Shown here: piece by piece, positions 32,235 to 44,724 of the stretch
Position numbering within the stretch: the stretch's first letter is position 1
How the letters are laid out: every line of letters begins with the position of its first letter
The notes under the pieces: generated by a model
Told to the model about the DNA's origin: nothing
Databases searched by the model: none
The model's input: the letters and a program-made list of their open reading frames with translations, nothing else
Translations under genes and position numbers: made by a program
DNA from: Magicicada septendecula
Lineage: Eukaryota > Arthropoda > Insecta > Hemiptera > Cicadidae
Reading direction: 5' to 3'
DNA: 64,000 bases
NCBI GenBank assembly: GCA_034769895.1
Contig: CM068372.1
Coordinates: forward strand, 385,980,282-386,044,281

Positions 32235-33007
32235 TATTTAATTAAATAGCCATAGTATGACTGCTTTACGAGCAATGGTACCTGATAAAACACTTCACGT
32301 TTTGTACTGTGTAAAGTTTATTACAGATTCACATTTTTATCAACAACATCTCAACAGTGCTACCAAACATTAAGAGAAATGTGTAGGTATTAACCGGAGT
32401 ATTTTGTTCTAATTTATGAGCTCTTTAATTTGCATATTAGCGGTTGAATCATGAGACCAGTCAGTATGCACCTGAGAGAAACCAGGTGCATTTGCATGTT
32501 AATCACTCTTGCTTTGAGACACGTCTACAGTACGTAAACATACTGCGTTTGTTGTGCTTGTCCACAAACTAACATGGCTGCAGGTTAACCAACCATTGCC
32601 TCCCGATCGTCTGACAGGTAACGTTAGTGTGTCCGAGAATGGCTTACAATGCACACGTGAAACATTCTGGAAAGCATAAACGAATCCATTTAAAACAGAC
32701 ACTTCGGTAATAGACAACTGATATCGCTGTCGAGAGAGAGTTAGCTTAGGTTACGATTGGTTAACTTTGTTTAGATTTGTTCAAGAGAGATGAGATTAGA
32801 TTAGTTTTACAGAAGATAAAATTTTGCTGTTTCTAAACATACGCACGTTGCAGGGTATTTAGATTTATATAAATTATTGTCATGTTTAGGGCAGTTGTTT
32901 TACAGTTGTCTTGTTGAGTTACGGCAATTGAGTTGTAGTGCTGTAACAACTACAACTTATCTACAGCTTCCTGAACGCAATGTAAAATGCCTAAATGTAA
33001 ATATACT

Positions 33008-33056
<49 letters not shown>

Positions 33057-33410
33057 CATCTAGTGATAAACATTTACGAAATACTATTTAAAAATTCTCA
33101 CCTACTGTCACGATCGCGCTCTTGGAGTCTTCGGAGCTTATATAAATGTGTAAACTGTTCGTTGCTACGTAGGCTTGCCAAAAGCGTTTGGTAAAATTTT
33201 CGTAACGTTAGAACGGTTGATTTTGTACTTTATAATGAAAAAAAAGGTCCTTATTTTGTATTTAAAAAATTTTAAATTGTTTTCTACATTGATAACACAG
33301 TTAGAGTGTGGACATTAAGAGCTAATACAAGAATAAAAATAAATACAAACACTTTTCGCTACAGTCAGTTTCTTGATGCGTATATTATTTATTTAACGTT
33401 CATAACTATT
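32235..33410. other. No gene; poly-T run at about 33009-33053
   Basis: A T run of more than 40 bases near 33009-33053, otherwise unassigned AT-rich sequence. Confidence 0.5.
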
Positions 33411-33415
33411 TTACC

Positions 33416-33713
33416 TCAAGATATATTATTTCCTTATTTGTATCATGTTTTGGGAATCCTATTTTTTACATCCTCAGCCATCTTAATTTCAACACAATTT
33501 TTAAGATACTCAACACTGAAAACACTCAAAAACAAATATATACACTACACCCGCACACAATATACCAATTTAAAATACCAAAATCCAACAGGAAACCGTA
33601 GCAACAACCAATCGGAACACAAATGTCCAACAAGATCCAAAATTGAGATAACTGAGAATGGGGAAAATAGGATTTCTAAAACATTTTCCAAATTAGGAAA
33701 TAATAAATCTTGA
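33416..33713. repeat. Imperfect inverted repeat (foldback)
   Basis: Left arm 33416-33488 and right arm about 33642-33713 are inverted copies: ATTATTTCCTTATTTG against CAAATTAGGAAATAAT, and GGGAATCCTATTTT against AAAATAGGATTTC. The spacer is about 150 bp. A 135-codon ORF across it is a by-product. Confidence 0.65.
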
Positions 33714-33839
33714 ATATAAATATTAAATAAATAATAAAACATACATGAATAGAATGCTGTTTGGGTTTGAACAAGCAATCACCCAAAACAACGAATGCGA
33801 GCTACAGAGACCGACGGCCCGGTTACAGCAAGTCTGCTC

Positions 33840-34215
33840 AACATGAAAACTTCTGTTCAGAAGGCGAAAACTATGCCAATTATGAGCAAATACCTATTCC
33901 GAACTAAGATTGTATTGGATAATTAGAGTATAGATCAGGGGTCACATTTCCGTTATTTTGGCTGTGACATCACTTATGACGTGAATTATGATGTTCATCA
34001 CAAGTTGGCTAAGTTCGTTAGTGGCACAATTCGTCAAGCGTTATTCAGGAAAACAAAGACAGAGATCTGACTGAATTTTTTTAAGACAACGGCTGCGTCA
34101 GTTATTATAAAACTTGGATTTCAGATAGGATAGAGGCATTGCAGATGTCGTTTTGCGATCCGTTAAAAGCTGTACACAAAGGATAGCCGCTACAGTGAAG
34201 ACATATGCATACAGC
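33840..34215 (+). pseudogene. RTE-like LINE fragment
   Basis: Reads FRTKIVLDN, stop, SIDQGSHFRYFGCDITYD, VHHKLAKFVSGTIRQALF and KTKTE, the same C-terminal region as the fragments at 15995 and 20330. Confidence 0.6.
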
Positions 34216-34219
34216 TAAA

Positions 34220-36250
34220 TAATTTTTGTCTTACCTCTCTGAAAACAACATGTTTATATGTATGTTTAACGCACAGAAAATAACTTTTTTCCGTGCGCTA
34301 ACTTTTAACCCGAAAATAGTAATTAATTTTGTTAAAAATTATTATAAATTCAATAAAGCAGAATAAACTTGTCTAACATCGCTCTATGTTACATTCGTAA
34401 TTTAAAAGTTTTAAACTTCAGTCTAAATTTTATAATTATTAATTATTTATTTTCTGGCTTTATCTGTCAATTATATAATGACGCCGCCTACTTTCCAGTC
34501 GTAAAAAAATATAATAAACTGAAAGTTCCTTAGTAACTCTAAACAACCCTTATTTATTTTACCTTGCAACGCTTAACATGGCTTGTGTGTTGTGACTGTT
34601 TTTGAATTATAATTTAAATAATTTTAAAATGATTTCTCTAGAAGAAGAAATATTACTTGAAGTAGCAGAAGTAAGTGAATAGACTTTTTGTATTGTTTTC
34701 AGAGAGGTATAATGCAAAATTCTTTCATTACAGTCCATAAGTGGTGTTTTCCAATGCTTGTATGACTTCCCGTACTCGGGTTCGCCTCACACAGGAATTT
34801 GTCACCCGCGAGCGAGAAAAACCTATTTTCTGGGCTCCTAATAAAATGTACTATTGAATACACAAGATATCATTACGAAAAAAAAGATAAATTGGTCATC
34901 TGAATTGGATCATGAATGAAGGAAGTTTGAAAGTGCAAGTTTTTTAGACATGGAAATATACGAATATCTAGGAAGCATTGGTAAAGTGGTATCTAGGAAG
35001 CTTTGGGATTCATCTATTCACTAATGAAATATGCGACAAGGGGATATAAATTACAAAAACTGTGTCAGCTACTGTGTCTCATGTCAAAATTATCACGGTG
35101 CTAGTTGAACGATGGAGGCGAGTTCTCAGTTTTGGCTTGACCGTTTGTCATTTGTCTGTCCGTCTATCTCCTTTTTGGTGTGTCATTTCAGTATGGACGA
35201 AACACTTGATTTTGAGAAATAAAGCGACGTGAGTTAAATTGATAAAAATTGCTGTTAGTGACAAAAACTGCGAAAGTTTACGCAAGCGAGTTTACTATTA
35301 CTTTAACACACGCACCACTTCAGTATCGCAAAACGATGATCACCCCAGAAACACGTTTTGTGCGTAAAAGAGTTGGTACAAAATATAGCAACAATTTGAC
35401 GACAGCGTTTGTGGAGGGGGGAGGGAGGTAAACACCGTTCTACCTGTCTGCCGTTACCGCAGATAACGCCCACTCCAGAGGGGATTAAAACCCCAACTGC
35501 CACTGTGCCATGATATTAAAGGCCGTCGGATAAATGCAATTCACATTAAATAAATTGGTTTCAAATCACCCGTTATCAGTAACAGGCAGATGTTCTTTTT
35601 TACTTTATACTTGAGTTCAAGCTTAGTGTACACCTGACTGATGGAGTTTTGTGTGTACTGTCTGCCGGAGAAACTAAGACTATGTAAAAAGAGGAAATAA
35701 TTTAGAACTGCGACTAAAGATACATACGAAGACTATCTGTTTTAGTGTTTTATCTCTCAACATTTGTGATTCATCATTTTTGGCTTAAATCGTCTACCGT
35801 TCGACGTACGGGTAAGCATCTTTTAATTCTGGTCATAATTGACGCCTTCTATGATGTAGTTCAATTATTTTTTAGTTCATTTTATGTCATTACTTCGTCA
35901 CGTTGAAGAATTTCTTCTTCATTTTAACTAGATCAACCTATGGTTTACTTATGATTTACTATTCCTGGAGTTTCCTATTATCCCTTGAGTTATCTGTTAT
36001 TATATAGTTTCGTGAGTTTCTGCCTTTAATGCTGAAGAGTGATCGTTCCTTACGTACATTCTAATGTAGGACAGCTTCCAGAAGAGCTTCCAGAAGACAG
36101 CTATCTCAAGATCCGTCACAAACTGCTCACGGCAGGAATGCTGCGATGGTGCAAATGCTGCTCACAATCATGTTAAACATGCTTACAAAAATATGCATGT
36201 ACTCCTCTTTACGTACCAACTTGTTAAACTTAGGGGGTGGGTCACTTACA
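34220..36250. other. No gene recognised
   Basis: Short ORFs only. A 17-codon frame at 34630 (MISLEEEILLEVAE) is too short to call. Confidence 0.4.
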
Positions 36251-36254
36251 TTCT

Positions 36255-36930
36255 CGTTAAACGCCGGAATGTTTAACTGTTTAACCGTTTAACTGTTTTA
36301 CTATTTCACTATTTAACTACTACACTGTTTCACTATTCAACTACTCAACTAATTAACTATGCAACTATGCAACTTTTCAACTATGCAACTATTCAACTAT
36401 TCAACAATTTGCCTGTTTAACTGTTTAACCGTTTAACTATTTACCTGTTTAATTGTTAACCGTTTAACCGTTTAACTATTTATCTGTTTAACTTTTTAAA
36501 CGATTAACCGTTTAACTGTTTTACTATTTTACTATTTAACTATTACGCTATTTCACTATTTCACTATTCAACTTTTCAACTATTCAACGATTCAACTATT
36601 CAACTATGCAACTATTCAACTATTTGCCTGTTTAACCGTTTAACCGTTTAACTATTTACCTGTTTAACTGTTAACTGTTTAATCGTTTAACTATTTACCT
36701 GTTTAACTGTTAACCGTTTAACCTTTTAACTATTTACCTGTTTAACTGTTAACCGTTTAACCGTTTAACTATTTACCTGTTTAACTGTTTAGTTGTTTAA
36801 TTATTTGCCTGTTTAACCGTTTAACTATTTACCTATTTAACTGTTAACCGTTTAACTATTTACCTGTTTAACTGTTTAAACGATTAATCATTTAACCATT
36901 TAACCGTTTAACTGTTTAAACTACTATTTT
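36255..36930 (+). repeat. GTTTAAC-type short-repeat array with about 40-bp higher-order units
   Basis: About 650 bp built almost only of 8- to 9-base words such as GTTTAACC, GTTTAACT, ATTTAACT, ATTCAACT and ATTTACCT. In the right half a compound unit of about 40 bp, ATTTACCTGTTTAACTGTT plus AACCGTTTAACC, recurs roughly seven times. GTTTAAC, GTTAAC and GTTTAAAC are self-complementary or nearly so. Confidence 0.9.
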
Positions 36931-36934
36931 AAAA

Positions 36935-37960
36935 TCTATTCATAACTGTTGAAATTCTAGCTTTCCAACTCACTTTCACCTCTGATCACCTTCAGATCAG
37001 CATTTCAGAAGATAAGCTGAATCTCTAGGGATAGCTTATCAGAAGTCGCTAATCAGAATCAACGACCGTTCTTCTAAATGATCCTTACCCTCATTGGGTA
37101 AGGACTTTTTGGTAATTCTCTCTTGATTCTCTTCAGGCCTCCAGTATAACAAATCGCAAAAATAAGACAAACAAGTTTGAGGATCCATTTAGTTTGGGAC
37201 AGTAACACTGGGTTCAGATCAACAACAACCGTTGCTGAAGAAGAAGATCGTTTCTTGTTTAAGAAGCGCATAAACGTCTGCCATGGCAGCAGTTAATTAA
37301 TAACATAGAGAAATAACATAAAATTTATTACAGTATATAGTAACACACATAAAAATATAGCAAAATTTCTGTTGCACAATACTTGTCTGAATAAATTGTT
37401 TGGTGTGGTAAGTAAAATCACACTCGCTTGTGAAGCGGATTATTTGGAGGGTTTACTGGTTGTTGTTTTTTTTTTCCAGTAGCGAGGGTCGATGGGGAAT
37501 TAGGTTAGGATAAGGGGGTGGCTGGATTTGCGGTGACGTGTGCGCTGATTGATGGCTCTAATCGGAATGCGACGAGGTCTGTGTTCCTGTAAAGACTAAA
37601 TCTCGAAGACTAAGAATGATGAATAAGTTTGACCTGGAATTTGCCATGACCTCGGCTTGTTCATAGCGAAACACCTTTCTCTTATTTAGCACCTATATAC
37701 ATTTTATATAATTTAATAGATAATAAGTTTTCATAGGCTTCTGTTTGAGCATCGACATATTATACGTGTTTTATTGTACAACTCATGTTTTTCCTTTATT
37801 TTATTAGTTGTTGAATGTCAGCATAGTACAAACAGTGCTCTTGAAATACAACTCGTGTAAAACTCGTGTCATCATTTTATGAGTTATTTAGTGAACTTGT
37901 AACATTATAAATTTAAACGTTTATAAAGTTACAACTTTTTGTAAAACAAGAAGTTACAAA
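36935..37960. other. No gene recognised
   Basis: No assignable coding frame or repeat. Confidence 0.4.
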
Positions 37961-37966
37961 AAATAT

Positions 37967-38300
37967 TGTTAACGACCGTCTCATTGATCGTCGTATGGTA
38001 CAGTAGAAACGAAAACACAGACACCAGTGGAGTCGGTAATTGCCAACTTTAATTAATCACAGATAACAATTTGTAATCAACTCGTACAATATTCAAGTTA
38101 AATTTGTCCACACAAAATAATAATGTCAATTATAAAAGTTCCACACTTCGCTACAACACTTCGAAACTCTCTTGAATAAATCGCCACTTATAACTGACTA
38201 ACTAAACGGTAGCTGTTGCCCATTTATAGCTCGTAGATGTTCCATAGTTTGCGTCAACAAGCATTCGAAAAGTCTAGGGCGTACTTGTGTGAGGCCTTGA

Positions 38301-38339
<39 letters not shown>

Positions 38340-38404
38340 GCTCGTCTAGCCGAGAAACGTGTGGAACGACAGTCCCGAGTGTTCGAGAGCGTTCTGTTGT
38401 TACA
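37967..38404 (-). repeat. Solo LTR, copy D, with ATAT duplication
   Basis: 438 bp, flanked by ATAT on both sides. On the minus strand it starts TGTAACAACAGAACGCTCTCG, close to copy A. It holds a CA microsatellite (38303-38337) and a minus TATAAA box (38223-38228) with a TCAGTT site (38192-38197). Confidence 0.85.
38303..38337 (+). repeat. CA dinucleotide microsatellite inside LTR copy D
   Basis: About 17 CA units in the U3-like part of the LTR. Confidence 0.9.
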
Positions 38405-38533
38405 ATATGAAATTACAAGTATATATAATGAAAAATGTAAGCCTGCAATAAACTTTAGATAATAGAAAACTTATACAGTTTTATACCAATAAGCGTAAAG
38501 CAGTCCTATTTTGTCTATTTGTTTAAATAATAT

Positions 38534-39013
38534 TGTTACTACTGTCTCAGTGGAAACAGAATAACTGACACCAATGAAATCACTAATTACAAACTTTAAT
38601 TAGACACAAACAACTTTGTAAATCAGCAAAGACTCTCTCATGCGATAATTCAAGGCGAATTTATCCAACACATAACAATAAATGTCACCTTTTTATGGTT
38701 TCCGACTAATTAACACATTAATAACTTTCCGCCATTCACAATAACAAACATTCCGAACATCACTCTAATATCTCTTGTCTAAACCTAAAACTGGGCTCCT
38801 TGGGAATCCAGTATTTATTATCTCGTCGCCTTGCATTGTACTGACGTCATTGCGGGCCTGTACGCCGGTAGAATAGTCGAGTAACGTCTCGAAGGGTCGT
38901 CTCGAAGGATCCAGAGCGTTGAGTATGCCCCAGCTTAGTCTCAGCTTATACTCAGAACCTCAGAACGTTAAACACTGGACGGCACGTAGAATACTCCTGA
39001 ATGTTTGTAACTT
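38534..39013 (-). repeat. Solo LTR, copy E
   Basis: Minus orientation, beginning at plus-strand TGTTACTACTGTCTCAG and preceded by ATAT. It shares the AACTGACACCAATGAAAT and AATTACAAACTTTAATTAG blocks with the family. The outer end near 39013 is approximate. It lies only 130 bp from copy D in the same orientation, with no genes between. Confidence 0.7.
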
Positions 39014-39114
39014 GTTTTACAGTATACCTTGCATCAAATGCAGTCCTGAATATGTGGAATTGCAAACGTGACAATTAAGTGACAACGTTAATAGAGTTTT
39101 TAATGCATTTTCTG

Positions 39115-39118
<4 letters not shown>

Positions 39119-39152
<34 letters not shown>
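39119..39152 (+). repeat. AT dinucleotide microsatellite
   Basis: About 17 AT units. Confidence 0.9.
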
Positions 39153-39154
<2 letters not shown>

Positions 39155-39439
39155 GTGTGTTTTGTAAGTTATAAACACTTTTTGCGTCACTTTTCCATTT
39201 ACTATAAAAAATAAAATATGTGTTGGTGGACGCCTGACTCAGTCCGAAGGAAATAATTTTTCTGGCATTGTTATCTGTCATGTTTTTATACAACAGGAGA
39301 CGGAGACACGTCTGGGTACGGTCGGCTAAACCCATTGTGTTGACGGTGGCGGCAGATGGAGATGTTGTCTACGATACTGATGTGTGTGCGAAATCGTTCA
39401 ATTGTGGCACGTGATTTATTTATTTATTTTTAGAACCTT

Positions 39440-39990
39440 ACTGTTTAGGACGGTGAACACATATTAAAAGTAAAGTGAAAAACAATACGCTAAATTAAAA
39501 ATCTTTTTCGAAATAACATTTTAATATTTCACAATTACAATGGCAAGTAACGCTCAATAAACAAAATTCTAACTACTAAGTAAAACTATTTTCGTAACTT
39601 CTCCTTCCAAGTTGTACACTGTCACATTTGTTCTTTAAATTTAAGTCTTCAAATCACTGTTTTACGAGTAGTTTCATAATGTTATCCCGCATATGTACAT
39701 CTTCACTGCCTCCTCATTCACACCTATATACATTCGTTTGTTCTTCTGGTTTTATTTGATTGATTACCTGTGGATTCATAGACTCTTCTCGTTGTGATAT
39801 CGTCTTCTATCGCTGTCGCCAGCCATTTCAAGAGCGGCACACAGCCGGACCCGTTTCGGGCAAAGGTGCCTTTGTATCACCTAGTGTCCAGCGTTTTGGA
39901 CCAATGAGAATATCAGTAACGCCGTTAACTTTTAACGGACTGTCTTGTGATAGTGTTTCTTAACGAGTGACTGCAAAATTATAATAAATG
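39440..39990 (+). repeat. Dispersed repeat, plus copy
   Basis: Closely matches the reverse complement of about 51003-51590: AAATCACTGTTTTACG, AGAGCGGCACACAGCCG, TTGGACCAATGAGAA, ACTGTCTTGTGATAGTGTTT and AACGAGTGACTGCAAAA. No ORF and no recognised class; it could be an LTR or a non-autonomous element. Confidence 0.7.
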
Positions 39991-40012
39991 TGTGTGTGTG
40001 TGTGTGTGTGTA
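39990..40012 (+). repeat. TG dinucleotide microsatellite
   Basis: About 11 TG units directly after the dispersed repeat. Confidence 0.9.
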
Positions 40013-40014
40013 TT

Positions 40015-42900
40015 GTTACAACACAAACAAGCCACCCCAATAACAGGGAAAAAACGATGAATTAACTATATAAAAATGTTTAAACTAAAGAAAATAAAAT
40101 GACTATGACGCGACAAACGACTATGATCCAACCCAAGTGATTGACCAAATAAAATGAAACCAAATGAAAAGGGGAAAACCGAAATAAAATGAAATAAAAT
40201 GAAATCGAAGAATAAGGTAAATGAAAATGAAACAAACCAAGTATAAAGGAAATAAAATGAAAAGAAATGAAAAGACACAAACAAATAATATAGAACAGAG
40301 AAAGGAGAAATGTTACACTCAAATATAATAATGAAAAAGAAACCAATAAATAACAAATGTAAAAGATAATTATTAGTATCGACTAAATAATCAATGTAAA
40401 GGATAATTGTTAAAATCCAATAAAGTAAAGACAAATAAAGTACACTAACCAAATAAATAGAGAGTAAACATTATAAATAACTCTATAATGACATGAACTT
40501 GTTAACAGTATAACTAACCATTGTAAAGTGAGAGGTAGAGAGATAGATAGATAGTGAACAGGAGTAAGTGAGAAAGAGAATGTAATGTTAGGGAATACCC
40601 ACTAGTAACACTTAAATAAAATATAAAAAGTGCAAAGTGACAGTGTAAAACCCCAAAATAAATAGAAACCCTATTGATAGGTATAAACACCTAATAATCA
40701 GTGATAAACACTAAAGGTTTATTGGTGAAAAGTGTTATTAAATAAGAATTTTGTTATTATTAGTACTAAGATTAATTGTAGAGGAGGAATACAATAGTAT
40801 TAAGGGAAGGTGTTACCATGGTTAGAGAGTAAAGTTTAGTTAAGAAAGAATGTAGTAAAGAATAGGAAGGCAAAAGCAATAAACATCCCATGTTCTAAGG
40901 GATAGTTAGTTAAGTAAAGTTAAATGGTGTGATGATGTTTATCACCAAAAAATAAGTAATAATAAAACAAAGTGTAAACAAACGTAGCATAATAGCTGTT
41001 AAAGAATTGTTTGATTAAATCTATGACTAGGAATATGGCTGAAGGAATTATACAGACCATAAGCCTAAATGTTATGTTATATTTTATATAGAATAGTAGA
41101 CAATAGCCAAATTATAAACAATGGCAATATAAATAAGTAAAAAGATAAATTAATATAAATCTAATATTACTTGAAAAGCAGTTAGAAAATAATAGACAAA
41201 CCATAATGTGGAAACTAATGAAAACATACAATTATTATAAAACAGACCCTAAACAATTCAACAAGTAAACAAATCATTTGTAATACCGAAACAAAACATG
41301 TACAAAGGTAAAATAATATGTAATTTGTATAAATTAAGGACATATAGCCAATTACTACCTAGGCCTATGAAATGCCTAACTGTATAAAACCAATAACTAC
41401 AAATTGTAAGAAATTAACTAGGATATTAGCAAATCCAAGGCAAATAACTAGTCAATGATAAATAATGAATCATATTAAGAGATAAATGTTAAATTAAGGA
41501 CTTAAAATAAGAAAGAAATGTAATTAGATAATATCAACGAAATTGTCAAGACATAATACATAAGCAAACCCAGCTTTGTGGGATGCTCTCTGATGATGGA
41601 TTAAGTTTAATCCGAAACGCGTAAGAAGACAGAAACCAAGCGGTCACATTGACGGATTAAGGTAAAATAATTTAATTTTGTGGGATGTCAAAATGATCTT
41701 TGAAAGAAAATACGAACAGTTGTGATAATATCTCATACATAAATAAGAAGACAGAAGAATAATAGCAATCAGAAGATATACAGTCATTTTGAATAAAAAT
41801 TCAAATATTATAACAATGGGCTTAAGTCAAGTACAGCCAATCAGAATCAATCAGTTACCATGACAACTGAACGTTATTTATGAATATTCCGTTATAAACT
41901 ATTAGTCCATTATTGATCCTCAAAAAAAATAGACACCAAGCCGTAAATGACAAAAATTTTAATATAAAATGTTCAAAGGTAATCCAAATTTGATAAAATG
42001 AAGAAGTAAGAAGATGATGAAGGACTAGGACATTCAACTGATGCCAAATACCAGATTAATAAATTCTAAGTTAATAAACTTCAACCAACTAATACGAAAA
42101 AGAAGCCAGACGTACTTAAATCCCAATATGATTGAAGATTGATGACTATCGAAGACCCCAACCCATTTCAACTGAAAAACATTACACCTCAAGTCAACTG
42201 ATTTGATAAGTATTGCTGAGTTACCCGAATTTATGAAATAAATTCTCTTTAATTTTTTCTCATTACACTTTGAACTCTCACTATAAACTGATGATATTAT
42301 TTCTTTCAAAGATTAATAAAAAATAAAACACTAAACTTATGTTAACTAGAAAAATAACCTGTGTAAAAATTACGAACTTTTGAAGCACACTTTATAACAC
42401 TTCAGGAACAAATTATAATTACACATTATATTATATAAGTAGAATTAATGTAAGGTAGTGTACTTTATTGTGATCAAATTAATATTTTTTCGTAAACCAA
42501 AAGAATCCAGATTCATGAACGAAATTAACAGTAAACAACAAAGCAGGCGCCATGTCTGACTAAATAGTTCGTTCCGAATCGTTTCGCCGAAACCTTGAGA
42601 AAGTTGTCTTATAATAATTGCCGGTGCAAATTTGTTTAATAACAAAATATAATTTTGTATATGACTGAATAATTACTAATCACAATTTAATAAACTAGTA
42701 CAGAGTTGTAACCACTGTTCTTTATTTCATAGGAAGGAGCATTATATTATTTGTGTATTTAGCTACGAGCGATAGTAGCGGTAAGCGTTAGACGTCGGAA
42801 ACTCTGCGAACCACGTTAATCAACCGCACGTGGCGGGAGTAACTTTGAATTCACCATACCGTCATAGCCACGAACGCTCAATCGACCTATTTTTTATTTT
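40015..42900. other. A-rich region without genes; hammerhead-like motif at 41.6 kb
   Basis: Purine-rich plus strand with AAATAAAATGAAA-type words. Phe-rich minus ORFs at 40066-40452 are compositional artefacts. The one structured signal is the motif at 41587-41626. Confidence 0.45.
41587..41626 (+). ncRNA. Hammerhead-ribozyme-like motif 4
   Basis: TCT, then CTGATGA (41590-41596), a perfect 7-bp stem II GGATTAA/TTAATCC with a GT loop (41598-41613), GAAAC, stem III AC/GT around GC, cleavage triplet GTA (to 41623), then AGA pairing with the upstream TCT. All conserved core bases are present. Confidence 0.65.
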
Positions 42901-42923
42901 AATTGTTTTCCGTTAAAACAATT

Positions 42924-42940
42924 TGGCGCCACCCGGGATT
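42924..42940 (+). other. Possible primer-binding site of an LTR retroelement
   Basis: TTTGGCGCCACCCGGGATT follows an AT-rich stretch ending in AACAA. A TGG-initial GC-rich word just after an LTR is the usual primer-binding-site layout. No LTR pair and no gag or pol were found, so this is tentative. Confidence 0.25.
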
Positions 42941-42944
42941 TACG

Positions 42945-44225
42945 CACACCTACTAAAGAACAGGTAAGGTTCCCACCTCCGTGTACTGGTAATTTGAGAG
43001 ATCGCTACGGACATCGCAAGCGTAAACATAAAGTAACGACTACCCAGTGTGAGGCGAACACACGATACACACACTTTTCAGAGACGATAAGAATCTACAC
43101 GTTACAGATTGGCTTCCATCGCGGGGCTTAAACAAGGCGGACGTCATCGAATCTACACGTTACAATATATATATTATAACTAATTAAACTTTGTTAACTT
43201 CGGGAAGCTCCAAGTTCAGGGCGACATTTATAACTTTACTATTATGGTGTGTGTGAACTGACCTACCTGCTGTGAGTTCTTGCGTCTTCTTCTTCCGACT
43301 AGGGCCGTAGGAATTTGTGATTTGAATTCGCAAGTAAGTTAATTCAAAAGTACAAGCACAAAGTGTATCGTTATAATTATTGTGAAGAGTTTTGTGATGT
43401 TGGTAGATTTTGGAGTATAGCAATAACAAAACAGTGTTGGGTATATAACTGGGGTTTATTATTCTAATAGCACATAAAATTAAAAACTTATATCTAATGT
43501 AATTCTTACGCACTAAAGAGTAATGAGTAATTTGATCGATGTTTTCTGAACGAATATTAGCTTTCAGAAGGAAAGCTTATATATATGAATTTATTCGAAC
43601 TTGTTTATTATTACTTTCAAAGTTAATTCTTTAAACAATTTAATTACTGATTTTTCAAGACTTTAATATTGATTTTACTATTTCAGAATGCTTTTTAAAC
43701 TACTCTTAAATAAATTAGCCGTGAATCTTGTTCTACGTGCTTTTTATTTACTTTATGATTGGTTTCACGTATACTGCAGTATAAGTTTCTTAAGTGATTT
43801 AATATTAAGATTTGTATAGCGCTTTGTATCTACTCTAATTCTTATCTATTTCTTCTTAATTAACTTATACTTGTTCTACAGATTATCACAATATTGAAGT
43901 TCTTATTAACTTAGAGTCTCTGTTTTTATAGGCATCTGAATGGAATTGACTTTACATTTGATTTTAACAAAAGAAAGAAAAATGTTCTTTTTATATAAAA
44001 ATGTATAAATGATTTTGACTTTCCTGGTACTGAAGTTCTCGAAGATGTCCTCTGGGGTCCCTCGCTGTCCTAGTGCAATCAGCTAGTGGCGATGATTTCC
44101 GCTGCGTCCTGGATTCCAACGAAGAGTTCAAGGATCAGCAACTCGGTTCCTTCAGCAAATGTTGATGGATTTAACGTCAGTGGATTAACTGCTGCAACTG
44201 CTTCAGGCCCTCGATCCGGATACGC
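42945..44225. other. No gene recognised
   Basis: A 109-codon minus ORF (43184-43513) shows no known motif. Confidence 0.4.
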
Positions 44226-44228
44226 GGC

Positions 44229-44231
<3 letters not shown>

Positions 44232-44275
<44 letters not shown>
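44232..44275 (+). repeat. TG dinucleotide microsatellite
   Basis: About 21 TG units. Confidence 0.95.
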
Positions 44276-44277
<2 letters not shown>

Positions 44278-44527
44278 CTCGTCTCGGGTGTAGCTCTGCG
44301 TCGTCAGTTCTTCAGCTCGTACCACGATTTAGACGGCCTCGCTCTGTTGTAGTCTGGACGTGACTTCTCGTAGTATATTGTCGATCTCTTATATGCGTAC
44401 GCCAACAGTTTGGGTGTATTGCGCTGTACGCTTATTTGTTGATGAATAAGACTATCGCACGTAGACGTCGTCACCGTCCATTCGTTTTAGACGAGTGTCT
44501 GAGTTATTCAGAAGTTGAAACTTTACA

Positions 44528-44720
44528 GAAGTGTGTGTGTGTTCACAGCTTGATCGCCAACAGAAGAGAATGTGTGTGTGTGTGTGTACTGATTGAATGT
44601 TAACAGAAGAGTCTGTGTTTACTGCGTGAACGTTAACAGAAGAGAATGTGTGTGTACTGGTTGATCGCCAACAGAAGAGTCTGTGTTAACTGGTTGAATG
44701 TTAACAGAAGAGTGAAGAGC
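44528..44720 (+). repeat. Minisatellite, about 36-40 bp units
   Basis: Five units of the form GTGTGTACTGGTTGATCGCC plus AACAGAAGAGAAT, with variants TTGAATGTTAACAGAAGAG and TGAACGTTAACAGAAGAG. Confidence 0.85.
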
Positions 44721-44724
44721 GTTC

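Noticed and set aside
36255-36930. CRISPR-like regular repeats
   Set aside because: There are no unique spacers, the repeat words are 8-9 bases long and degenerate, and the surroundings are eukaryotic.
37967-39013. A compact LTR retrotransposon formed by LTR copies D and E
   Set aside because: Only 130 bp lie between them, copy D has its own ATAT duplication, and the two belong to different subtypes, so they are independent solo LTRs.
40066-40452. Phe-rich minus-strand ORFs resembling membrane proteins
   Set aside because: They result from AAATAAAATGAAA-type composition; two frames give equally hydrophobic text.
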